Origin: Balanoglossus misakiensis
Lineage: Eukaryota; Hemichordata
Length of the DNA: 64,000 bases
Direction: 5' to 3'
NCBI GenBank assembly: GCA_040954595.2
Contig: CM082592.2
Location: forward strand, 12,310,376-12,374,375
Each line of letters begins with the position of its first letter. Position 1 is the first letter of the stretch. Position numbers and translations under genes: made by a program. Of this stretch, positions 1-7,375 are shown piece by piece. The notes under the pieces were generated by a model that was given only the letters and a program-made list of their open reading frames with translations, was not told where the DNA came from and made no database searches.

Positions 1-260
1 TCGACCGCAACCTGGCCCACTTTCACCGCGCCGTCTGGACAGCAAGTCGACCGCAACCTGGCCCACTTTCACCGCCCCGTCAGGACAGCAAGTCGACCGC
101 AACCTGGCACACTTTCACCGCGCCGTCAGGACAGCAAGTCGACCGCAACTAGGCCCACTTTCACCGCGCCGTCAGGACAGCAAGTCGACCGCAACTTGGC
201 CCACTTTCACTGCGCCGTCAGGACAGCAAGTCCACCGCAACCTGGCCCACTTTCACCGCA
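1..260 (+). repeat. 46-bp satellite, left subfamily (about 5.6 units)
   Basis: Head-to-tail units of about 46 bp share the core CCCACTTTCACCGCGCCGTC and the tail GACAGCAAGTCGACCGCAAC. This is a distinct subfamily of the satellite that fills 7376-55086: it has CCCACTTTC where the main array has CCCAGATTC, and CAGCAAGTCGACC where the main array has CAGGAAGTCGCC. The units differ by a few substitutions, for example CTGGACAGC in the first and AACTAGGCC near 150. The array continues off the left edge, so its full size is unknown. It probably lies in an intron or flank of the gene at 1916-3729. Confidence 0.93.
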
Positions 261-377
261 CCCTCCTCCGACTCCTCCTCCACCTCCACCTCCACCTCCA
301 CCTCCACCTCCACCTCCAGCTCCAGCTCCACCTCCAGCTCCACCTCCAGCTCCAGCTCCAGCTCCACCTCCAGCTCC
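261..377 (+). repeat. CCACCT/CCAGCT simple repeat
   Basis: A hexanucleotide tract that starts with CTCCTCCGA, passes through about eight CCACCT copies and ends in a mixture of CCAGCT and CCACCT. One strand is nearly pure pyrimidine plus A. It sits exactly between two satellite blocks, so it looks like an expansion inside a satellite array. No coding role is supported. Confidence 0.9.
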
Positions 378-478
378 AACTTGGCCCAGATTCACCGCGC
401 CGTTACGACAGGAAGTCGGCCGTTACGACAGGAAGTCGCCCCCAACTTGGCCCAGATTCACCGCGCCGTTACGACAGG
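378..478 (+). repeat. 46-bp satellite, two main-type units
   Basis: Two units of the main satellite type (AACTTGGCCCAGATTCACCG then GTTACGACAGGAAGTCG). Between them a roughly 20-bp piece, GCCGTTACGACAGGAAGTCG, is repeated without the rest of the unit. This small block shows that main-type units exist outside the large array. The 200 bases that follow (479-679) are ordinary unique sequence with no exon or element that I recognise. Confidence 0.88.
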
Positions 479-679
479 ATTCTGAAATGAATCTCCTGGA
501 GCATATCACTTACTCAAGTCATCTACACTTCCTATTTATAGCAAGCAGGTCATCTATTTTGGTGCCAAATCATCTCTGTGCACTATTTTCGGAAAATGGC
601 TGTGCTAGTTCTGTTCTCTAATGGTACCTGTAGTGGTATGACTGTCTGACTCCCATCCCAAGGAAGACACATTTTTTTT

Positions 680-763
<84 letters not shown>
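680..763 (+). repeat. (ATC)28 microsatellite
   Basis: Twenty-eight uninterrupted ATC triplets follow a T-rich run. On the minus strand they read GAT, giving a run of 28 aspartates in one artificial open frame. The perfect length suggests an unstable, polymorphic locus. Confidence 0.95.
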
Positions 764-765
<2 letters not shown>

Positions 766-1391
766 CCTCCACCTCCACCTCCACCTCCACCACCTCCTCC
801 TCCTCCTCCAACTCCTCCTCCAACTCCTCCAACTCCTCCTCCAACTCCTCCTCCTCCTCCTCCAACTCCTCCTCCTCCTCCTCCTCCTCCTCCAACTCCT
901 CCTCCTCCAACTCCTCCTCCAACTCCTCCTCCTCCTCCTCCTTCTCCAACTCCTCCTCCTCCTCCTCCCCCTCCTCCAACTCCTCCAACTCCTCCTCCAA
1001 CTCCTCCAACTCCTCCTCCAACTCCTCCAACTCCTCCTCCAACTCCTCCTCCAACTCCTCCTCCTCCTCCAACTCCTCCTCCTCCTCCAACTCCTCCAAC
1101 TCCTCCAACTCCTCCTCCAACTCCTCCTCCAACTCCTCCAACTCCTCCTCCAACTCCTCCAACTCCTCCAACTCCTCCTCCAACTCCTCCAACTCCTCCT
1201 CCAACTCCTCCAACTCCTCCTCCAACTCCTCCTCCAACTCCTCCAACTCCTCCTCCAACTCCTCCTCCAACTCCTCCAACTCCTCCTCCAACTTCTCCTC
1301 CAACTCCTCCAACTCCTCCTCCAACTCCTCCTCCAACTCCAACCTCTCCTCCAACTCCTCCTCCTCCTCCTCCAACTCCTCCAACTCCTCC
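764..1391 (+). repeat. CTCCTCCAA-type pyrimidine minisatellite
   Basis: After a short CCACCT start, this tract is built of CTCC and CTCCAA blocks arranged as TCCTCCAACTCCTCCAACT with variable numbers of TCC triplets. The plus strand is almost free of G for about 620 bp. The same minisatellite, shorter, is found at 6601-6795. In both places it abuts the duplicated segment starting TTTGCTGCTGCTTG, so it is part of that duplication. Open frames on the minus strand here (Glu/Leu-rich or Gly/Val-rich) follow only from the triplet structure. Confidence 0.93.
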
Positions 1392-1971
1392 TTTGCTGCT
1401 GCTTGAAAACATACGTTCACATATGTCAGATGATGGACACATACAGATAACAGAACATTACAGGATTCAATGTCAATTTACAACTCCACACAATGCACAC
1501 CATCTAATGAACGTTCAACTTGTCTGAGCGAGTATTATGGCTAACAATAGAAAGCACACAAATATTCTGTGTAAGAAACATAAGACGTAAAATTCAGGAA
1601 GCTTGTCTGTTGAGATGTGTCACTGTAAAACTTACATTTGTCTGTGGCAAGCTGCTGGCAGTAAATGACAATGTTTGAGTAAACAGGCCAGAGTACATCT
1701 GGATGCAGCGTCCAGAAGTGGTTCCTCTGTTACTTCATTTGTATCCCAATCTGTGAAGACAACAATTAAGTTTCAGTCACAGCCTTCAGTGGATTCAAAC
1801 CTTGCCAAGTGACTCTTCTGCTAAGAACCACAGAGAGTTTTCACTTACCCCTGTGCCTCGCATATTCCTGCATATTCATCCATATTGACTGTGCCGGCTC
1901 TCTGCTTATTCCTAGGATGAGATCCATTAATACATTCTGCGTGGATCTTCAGGAAGGTACCTTCTCACACC
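1392..1971 (+). repeat. Segmental duplication, copy A (intron plus 5' part of exon 1)
   Basis: These 580 bp recur at 6796-7375 at a constant offset of 5404 with no indel. I see two substitutions, at 1527 (A here, C in copy B) and 1629 (A here, T in copy B), which is about 99.7% identity. The segment is non-repetitive. It includes the polypyrimidine tract and AG acceptor of exon 1 of the gene and about 56 bp of that exon. Copy A continues directly into the exon, so it is the parental locus. Confidence 0.95.
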
Positions 1972-2044
1972 TGCGGACATTCCTGGAACGTTATTGTGAT
2001 GGCTTTGATCGTCCCAAACCACCACCACCTTTCCCAGCAGCTAG
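1916..2044 (+). CDS. HECTD4: HECTD4-like exon 1 (of those visible)
   Basis: The donor is clear: CAGCTAG|GTAAGT at 2045. The exon ends in phase 2, with AG of an arginine codon completed by the next exon. It encodes about 42 residues including FLERYCDGFDRPKPPPPFP. The acceptor is less certain. CTCTCTGCTTATTCCTAG| before 1916 has the best pyrimidine tract. CTTCAG| before 1953 would also keep the frame and shorten the exon. The frame is open upstream to 1809, but that stretch does not look conserved. The first 56 bp are duplicated at 7320-7375. Confidence 0.75.
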
Positions 2045-3729
2045 GTAAGTTCCAAGCTCTAACTCCAACTGTCCCTTTGAAAGAAGATCAAAATGTCAAC
2101 CAAAGAATTGAAATATCATTATGTTCATTCCTTTACTTCAGAGAACACCATCACTTCGTCATGTTGTGTTTGAAGCTGCTGTGTACACACCTACAGTTGG
2201 CGTTAGCCGGTGGTGTTGCAGCCACTATTCTTGGCAATCAGGCAAGACCTCTGCGACATCTTCTATTTAGACTCATGGACTCTAACACGCCTGAGTCAGT
2301 CCAACAGGTAAGTCATCCCAGACACTCTCATAGCTTTACTCAAGTAACACGTATACATGTATGTATGCTAATATTGGATAGCTTTCAATTGTTATCGAGA
2401 GATCTGAAAATTAATAATCAGTCTCATTTACTATTAAATACAAAACTGACAATGACATATTGTTTTGTAAACAACGTCAACAGGCTGTAAGTGAAACCTT
2501 GTCAGTTGGAGCACCTTTACTTCTACCACCATTACGTGAAAGGATGGAACTTTTGCATTCTCTACTGCCTCAAGGACCAGACAGATGGGATGGCCTCTCA
2601 AAGGGACAGGTAATCCTAAGTCTTCATTTGTCACTAAGGTTATCAGCATCAAATGTCACATCAAATGATGGCATATCATCTTATCCAGAGTATTAAAATA
2701 TTTAATTGCATGGGAATAATATTACTAATCTTCTGGAGTGTTCTTCTGCTACGTATGGCTGAGCTCTATTTTTTTATTCGATTTTTCCTCTTCCAAAGAA
2801 AAATAAAACTTTAAGAATATTTGAACATGAATATTTGTTTTCTTTTCCAGAGAATGCAACTCGGAATAATTCTTACCAGTCTACAAGATAACACTCATGT
2901 AGCCTCACTTCTTGGGTTTTCCTCCCCACTGGATATGGATTTAGAACCCAGAAATGTCCAAGCTACCAGCAGTCAACAAGATACACACCTTGCTGAAGTC
3001 TTAATGAAAACTTTACTCAGAAATTTAGGCTTCCATACAGTAAGATGGTTATCTCTTTAGGAGAACATAACTTAACCCTTACATGTCCATTTCCTCTAAA
3101 ATGACTGTGCAGTCTTTTTCAGTTTCAACAGAAAAGGACTGATAATAACAAACCCTTATTCTGTTTTATTGAACATGTGAATAAATTGCATATGTGTGGT
3201 ATGACAGGCCTTGTCAAAAACACGATTTTTCTTGAAAAAATTCCAGGAACAGGCATTTGGTGAATTGGAAAAGAACAGTGATAAAGATCCTAGTTCCATC
3301 TCCTGTGAAGATGGGGCACCTCCATCACATCTACATGAACTGCTGTCGTCATTACAGAAACACTTGTTGGCTTTCATACATGTCAATGCAGGTGAAGAGG
3401 TAAGTGCAATCAAACTTCTAGAGTTGTGTATTATCTCAGAATGTAAGATTGGTTTTCAGGCATTTGAAATGAATTGGTGTGTTAATCTGGGTACATAGCT
3501 TGTGCAAAGCTGGCAAATAGTACCAGTTAATTGAACAGAAATTGTGTACATTGCTTTTTTCATTAAGTTAGATATTCAACTCACTTTCAGATCAGTGTCA
3601 GTGTCTCTCTGCTGCACAAACATCTGACATTACTGTTACCACATGCTGTTGAAGTTCTGAGCAGATCAGTGTCATTGCTTCAAGAAAGTGCTGGAGTCAC
3701 TTCATCAGCTGTCAGAGACAAACTTCGAG
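1916..3729 (+). CDS. HECTD4: HECTD4-like E3 ubiquitin-protein ligase, internal fragment of six exons
   Basis: Six exons (1916-2044, 2142-2307, 2484-2609, 2851-3039, 3247-3399, 3591-3729) join in a single frame with GT/AG introns. They give about 300 residues with no start methionine and no stop. Visible motifs include FLERYCDGFDRPKPPPPF, LAGGVAATILGNQARPLRHL, GAPLLLPPLRERMELLHSLL and LTSLQDNTHVASLLG. From memory these fit HECTD4, a roughly 4000-residue cytosolic protein with a C-terminal HECT domain that transfers ubiquitin to substrates. This part is upstream of the HECT domain and is a leucine-rich helical scaffold; no catalytic residue lies here. The N-terminal exons would be left of the window. 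No intact C-terminal exons follow before 47 kb of satellite, so the copy is probably truncated at its 3' end. The exon structure is certain; the family name rests on recall, not on a search. Confidence 0.7.
2142..2307 (+). CDS. HECTD4: HECTD4-like exon 2
   Basis: The acceptor is CCTTTACTTCAG| and the donor CCAACAG|GTAAGT. One nucleotide completes the arginine codon from exon 1 and 55 codons follow, ending in phase 0. It encodes EHHHFVMLCLKLLCTHLQLA, then LAGGVAATILGNQARPLRHL and LFRLMDSNTPESVQQ. It is strongly helical and leucine-rich. The other two frames contain stops, which supports this reading. The preceding intron is only 97 bp. Confidence 0.87.
2484..2609 (+). CDS. HECTD4: HECTD4-like exon 3
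   Basis: A 126-bp phase 0/0 exon (42 residues) with acceptor GTCAACAG| and donor GGGACAG|GTAATC. It encodes AVSETLSVGAPLLLPPLRER, then MELLHSLLPQGPDRWDGLSK and GQ. Both junctions keep the frame of the neighbouring exons. This is one of the most recognisable stretches of the protein. Confidence 0.88.
2851..3039 (+). CDS. HECTD4: HECTD4-like exon 4
   Basis: A 189-bp phase 0/0 exon (63 residues) with acceptor TTTTCTTTTCCAG| and donor CATACA|GTAAGA. It starts RMQLGIILTSLQDNTHVASL and continues with a polar, low-complexity linker (SSPLDMDLEPRNVQATSSQQ). It then ends in a helix, AEVLMKTLLRNLGFHT. The linker is the kind of segment that varies between species. Confidence 0.86.
3247..3399 (+). CDS. 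HECTD4: HECTD4-like exon 5
   Basis: A 153-bp phase 0/0 exon (51 residues) with acceptor GAAAAAATTCCAG| and donor GAAGAG|GTAAGT. It begins EQAFGELEKNSDKDPSSISC, has an acidic/serine loop, and ends with the helix LHELLSSLQKHLLAFIHVNA. The pyrimidine tract of the acceptor is weak, but frame and donor agree with the neighbours. Confidence 0.85.
3591..3729 (+). CDS. HECTD4: HECTD4-like exon 6 (last intact exon)
   Basis: The acceptor is CAACTCACTTTCAG| and the donor CTTCGAG|GTCAGT. There are 46 codons plus one nucleotide, so the exon ends in phase 1. It encodes ISVSVSLLHKHLTLLLPHAV, then EVLSRSVSLLQESAGVTSSA and VRDKLR, an amphipathic helical repeat-like segment. A following exon must start in phase 1. 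The best candidate begins at 3823 and is broken. Confidence 0.85.
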
Positions 3730-3822
3730 GTCAGTATTAACACAGCTCACTTTCTGCCCCTTAGTGTTTAATATCTAAGTTCATAGTTACACTGCAATGT
3801 GAAAATGTTTGTTTTGAACCAG

Positions 3823-3860
3823 ATTTGTCAGTTGTGCTCCAATCCAGCCAGGTTGGCCAG
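3823..3860 (+). pseudogene. HECTD4: Probable HECTD4-like exon 7, disrupted by satellite
   Basis: An acceptor TTTGTTTTGAACCAG| lies 93 bp after the exon 6 donor. Joined in the required phase 1 it gives DLSVVLQSSQVGQ, which is protein-like. It then enters inverted satellite at about 3861 and reads VAVDLLS before TAA at 3882-3884. Only poor donors (CAG|GTTGGC, CAG|GTTGCG) occur, while the other exons have GTAAG-type or GTCAGT donors. I read this as an exon whose 3' part was replaced by satellite. It could also be a chance open stretch in a long intron. Confidence 0.5.
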
Positions 3861-3995
3861 GTTGCGGTCGACTTGCTGTCCTAACAGCGCGGTGAAAGTG
3901 GGCCAGGTTGCGGTCGACTTGCTGTCCTAACGGCGCGGTTAAAGTGGGCCAAGTTGCAGTCGACTTGCTGTCGTAACGGCGCGGTGAAAGTGGGC
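3861..3995 (-). repeat. 46-bp satellite, three inverted units
   Basis: About three units of the left subfamily lie on the minus strand: reverse-complemented they read CCCACTTTCACCGCGCCGTT and GACAGCAAGTCGACCGCAAC. They sit directly after the remnant of exon 7 and are inverted relative to every other satellite block in the window. The units differ at several positions, so they are older than most of the big array. Confidence 0.92.
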
Positions 3996-4045
3996 GTAGT
4001 AATTACATGACAAGTTAAAATTCGGACAAGGATGCATTAGGAATT

Positions 4046-4232
4046 CACATACGCATACACTAATACATGCATGAATACATTTCATACATACATGCACACA
4101 TTACATACATGCATACATGCATACATTACATACATGCATACATGCATACATGCATACATGCATACATACATACATACATACATACATACATACATACATA
4201 CATACATTACATACATTCATAAATGCATACAT
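4046..4232 (+). repeat. (CATA)n / CATGCATA microsatellite
   Basis: A tract of CATA and CATGCATA units with a central run of about 14 CATA copies, ending in imperfect copies. The short His/Tyr/Thr-rich open frames on it are repeat-derived. It is flanked by ordinary AT-rich sequence. Confidence 0.93.
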
Positions 4233-4445
4233 AGAGAACAATTTTGTACCCATACAATTCAATTTTTTTAATTTTCCTGACCTTCACTATCAGGTTTTGG
4301 GAATGACAGCTAATTTAAATTGAATTACAATACAATACTTAAACATATTTTCATCAGTGAACTTTTAACTGGTGAACAAATTGGAGACCATTATTAAACA
4401 AAGTTTCCCCGAGCCTGTTTACCATTCCAGCCAAAGTATTAGTTG

Positions 4446-4520
4446 TTAGGGTTAGGGTTAGGGTTAGGGTTAGGGTTAGGGTAAGGGTTAGGGTTAGGGG
4501 TAGGGTTAGGGTTAGGTTTA
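4446..4520 (+). repeat. Interstitial telomeric block, TTAGGG orientation
   Basis: About 12 TTAGGG units with three imperfections (GGGTAAGGG, GGGGTAGGG and GGTTTAG at the end). It has the same orientation as the terminal telomere and the opposite orientation to the 14 blocks in the 46-bp array. It is not associated with satellite; both flanks are unique AT-rich DNA. Confidence 0.95.
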
Positions 4521-5054
4521 GTGTTGAAATTAACAAATGGCTGAAATGGCACAAACAATTTCATAAATTGAATCAAATTCCTTTGACTGCAAAATTCACT
4601 GAACAAAGTTTGCTCTGTGCAAACTTGTAATTCTAAGAAATACTGTATCTATGGACATTTAGGCTACAGTTAAATAATTAATACTGTGTCCTAATCTGAA
4701 TCATTCCTTATCATAACACATAACCAGTGAGCTCAAGGGAACATGTAAGGAAAGTTAATGTCATAGTCCCCACTGTATCATTAGATTAAACAGCAACATT
4801 CTCTCTTTTTGATCTTTTAGAGATTAATTTCGTTTGATACAGAATGGTGATTTTAAAAATCATTATTTTTTAACACAAAAATTTAATGCAAGTATTCAAT
4901 GTATACTTGACAACATTCAAAGCTCAAAAAGAGAGATTGTGTCACTTTATAAGAAAACTGGACGGAAGACAATCTATAAGTTTTCTCTTCATTCTCATTA
5001 TAAACTCTTAAAATGCCGACTGAAAATCTATGTCTTCTCTTTATTTTGCATTCA
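4521..5054. other. Unique AT-rich DNA without recognisable genes
   Basis: This 534-bp stretch has no repeat, exon or RNA signature that I can identify. It ends with a splice-acceptor-like sequence, TTTATTTTGCATTCAG, next to the 21-bp minisatellite. It is probably former intron of the HECTD4-like gene. Confidence 0.6.
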
Positions 5055-5093
5055 GACTTCATCTGCCAAGATGCAAGTATTTTATTGGGTTGC
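5055..5093 (+). other. Possible phase-compatible exon start before the minisatellite
   Basis: After TTTATTTTGCATTCAG, joining to exon 6 in phase 1 gives DFICQDASILLGC before the 21-bp minisatellite. That frame then stays open to 6854. The acceptor is good, but the residues are not ones I recognise, and translation would run into several hundred residues of a CPSSLLQ repeat. I list it only as an alternative to the exon 7 candidate. Confidence 0.2.
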
Positions 5094-6600
5094 CAGTGCC
5101 CCTCCAGTCTGCTCCAGTGCCCCTCCAGTCTGCTCCAATGCCCCTCCAGTCTGCTCCAATGCCCCTCCAGTCTGCTCCAATGCCCCTCCAGTCTGCTCCA
5201 ATGGCCCTCCAGTCTGCTCCAATGCCCCTCCAGTCTGCTCCAATGCCCCTCCAGTCTGCTCCAATGCCCCTCCAGTCTGCTCCAATCTGCTCACTCCAGT
5301 CTGCTCCAATGCCCCTCCAGTCTGCTCCAGTGCCCCTCCAGTCTGCTCCAATGCCCCTCCAGTCTGCTCCAATCTGCTCCCTCCAGTCTGCTCCAATGCC
5401 CCTCCAGTCTGCTCCAATCTGCTCCCTCCAGTCTGCTCCAGTGCCCCTCCAGTCTGCTCCAATCTGCTCCCTCCAGTCTGCTCCAGTGCCCCTCCAGTCT
5501 GCTCCAGTGCCCCTCCAGTCTGCTCCAATCTGCTCCCTCCAGTCTGCTCCAATGCCCCTCCAGTCTGCTCCAATCTGCTCCCTCCAGTCTGCTCCAATGC
5601 CCCTCCAGTCTGCTCCAATCTGCTCCCTCCAGTCTGCTCCAATGCCCCTCCAGTCTGCTCCAATGCCCCTCCAGTCTGCTCCAGTGCCCCTCCAGTCTGC
5701 TCCAGTGCCCCTCCAGTCTGCTCCAGTGCCCCTCCAGTCTGCTCCAGTGCCCCTCCAGTCTGCTCCAGTGCCCCTCCAGTCTGCTCCAGTGCCCCTCCAG
5801 TCTGCTCCAATGCCCCTCCAGTCTGCTCCAGTGCCCCTCCAGTCTGCTCCAGTGCCCCTCCAGTCTGCTCCAATGCCCCTCCAGTCTGCTCCAATGCCCC
5901 TCCAGTCTGCTCCAATCTGCTCCCTCCAGTCTGCTCCAATGCCCCTCCAGTCTGCTCCAGTGCCCCTCCAGTCTGCTCCAATGCCCCTCCAGTCTGCTCC
6001 AATCTGCTCCCTCCAGTCTGCTCCAGTGCCCCTCCAGTCTGCTCCAATCTGCTCCCTCCAGTCTGCTCCAGTGCCCCTCCAGTCTGCTCCAATCTGCTCC
6101 CTCCAGTCTGCTCCAGTGCCCCTCCAGTCTGCTCCAGTGCCCCTCCAGTCTGCTCCAATCTGCTCCCTCCAGTCTGCTCCAATGCCCCTCCAGTCTGCTC
6201 CAATCTGCTCCCTCCAGTCTGCTCCAATGCCCCTCCAGTCTGCTCCAATCTGCTCCCTCCAGTCTGCTCCAATGCCCCTCCAGTCTGCTCCAGTGCCCCT
6301 CCAGTCTGCTCCAGTGCCCCTCCAGTCTGCTCCAGTGCCCCTCCAGTCTGCTCCAGTGCCCCTCCAGTCTGCTCCAGTGCCCCTCCAGTCTGCTCCAGTG
6401 CCCCTCCAGTCTGCTCCAGTGCCCCTCCAGTCTGCTCCAGTGCCCCTCCAGTCTGCTCCAGTGCCCCTCCAGTCTGCTCCAGTGCCCCTCCAGTCTGCTC
6501 CAGTGCCCCTCCAGTCTGCTCCAGTGCCCCTCCAGTCTGCTCCAGTGCCCCTCCAGTCTGCTCCAATGCCCCTCCAGTCTGCTCCAATGCCCCTCCAGTC
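5094..6600 (+). repeat. 21/24-bp minisatellite (CCCCTCCAGTCTGCTCCA type)
   Basis: About 70 units. The main 21-bp unit is GCCCCTCCAGTCTGCTCCA plus AT or GT. A 24-bp variant contains AATCTGCTCCCTCCAGTC. All unit lengths are multiples of three and stop-free, so three plus-strand and two minus-strand frames stay open for about 1.8 kb. Units cluster as runs of AT-type, GT-type and 24-bp forms, and a 630-bp piece is duplicated internally. I see no promoter or conserved flanking exon that would make this a real mucin-like gene. Confidence 0.94.
5281..6270 (+). repeat. 630-bp internal duplication in the minisatellite
   Basis: The order of 21-bp and 24-bp units in 5281-5640 recurs at 5911-6270, offset 630 (30 short units). 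It differs by at least two unit-type substitutions, including CTCACTCC at about 5290, which is CTCCCTCC in the second block. The pattern shows that the minisatellite grew by block duplication as well as by single-unit slippage. Confidence 0.75.
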
Positions 6601-6795
6601 TCCTCCAACTCCTCCTCCAACTCCTCCAACTCCTCCTCCAACTCCTCCTCCAACTCCTCCAACTCCTCCTCCAACTCCTCCAACTCCTCCTCCTCCTCCT
6701 CCAACTCCTCCTCCAACTCCTCCTCCAACTCCAACCTCTCCTCCAACTCCTCCTCCTCCTCCTCCAACTCCTCCAACTCCTCCTCCAACTCCTCC
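6601..6795 (+). repeat. CTCCTCCAA minisatellite, second copy
   Basis: A shorter version of the tract at 764-1391. Its last 70 bp, with the landmark CCAACTCCAACCTCTCCTCC, match the end of the first tract apart from a 12-bp copy-number difference next to TTTGCTGCTGC. It begins directly after the last CCCCTCCAGTCT unit of the 21-bp array. Confidence 0.92.
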
Positions 6796-7375
6796 TTTGC
6801 TGCTGCTTGAAAACATACGTTCACATATGTCAGATGATGGACACATACAGATAACAGAACATTACAGGATTCAATGTCAATTTACAACTCCACACAATGC
6901 ACACCATCTAATGAACGTTCAACTTGTCTGCGCGAGTATTATGGCTAACAATAGAAAGCACACAAATATTCTGTGTAAGAAACATAAGACGTAAAATTCA
7001 GGAAGCTTGTCTGTTGAGATGTGTCACTGTAATACTTACATTTGTCTGTGGCAAGCTGCTGGCAGTAAATGACAATGTTTGAGTAAACAGGCCAGAGTAC
7101 ATCTGGATGCAGCGTCCAGAAGTGGTTCCTCTGTTACTTCATTTGTATCCCAATCTGTGAAGACAACAATTAAGTTTCAGTCACAGCCTTCAGTGGATTC
7201 AAACCTTGCCAAGTGACTCTTCTGCTAAGAACCACAGAGAGTTTTCACTTACCCCTGTGCCTCGCATATTCCTGCATATTCATCCATATTGACTGTGCCG
7301 GCTCTCTGCTTATTCCTAGGATGAGATCCATTAATACATTCTGCGTGGATCTTCAGGAAGGTACCTTCTCACACC
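6796..7375 (+). repeat. Segmental duplication, copy B (broken exon 1)
   Basis: A copy of 1392-1971 with two visible substitutions. It ends inside exon 1 of the HECTD4-like gene, after GTACCTTCTCACACC. The next base starts 46-bp satellite (AGCAACTTCGACCGGATTC), so the copy lacks the rest of the exon and its GTAAGT donor and cannot be spliced normally. The breakpoint is sharp. Confidence 0.94.

Noticed and set aside
605-1442. Minus-strand Glu/Leu-rich and Gly/Val-rich open frames with a poly-Asp tail
   Set aside because: They are translations of GGAGGAGTT and GAT simple repeats. Nearly the same frames recur in the copy at 6601-6850.
1809-1915. Upstream extension of exon 1 as coding sequence
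   Set aside because: The frame is open, but a good polypyrimidine tract and AG at 1915 separate it from the conserved-looking part, and the upstream residues look unlike the rest of the protein.
4071-4323. His/Tyr/Thr-rich open frames
   Set aside because: They lie on the CATA microsatellite.
4834-6994. Three plus and two minus open frames of 580-658 codons over the 21-bp minisatellite
   Set aside because: Five frames open at once show a compositional effect of stop-free units in multiples of three, not a mucin-like or leucine-rich protein.
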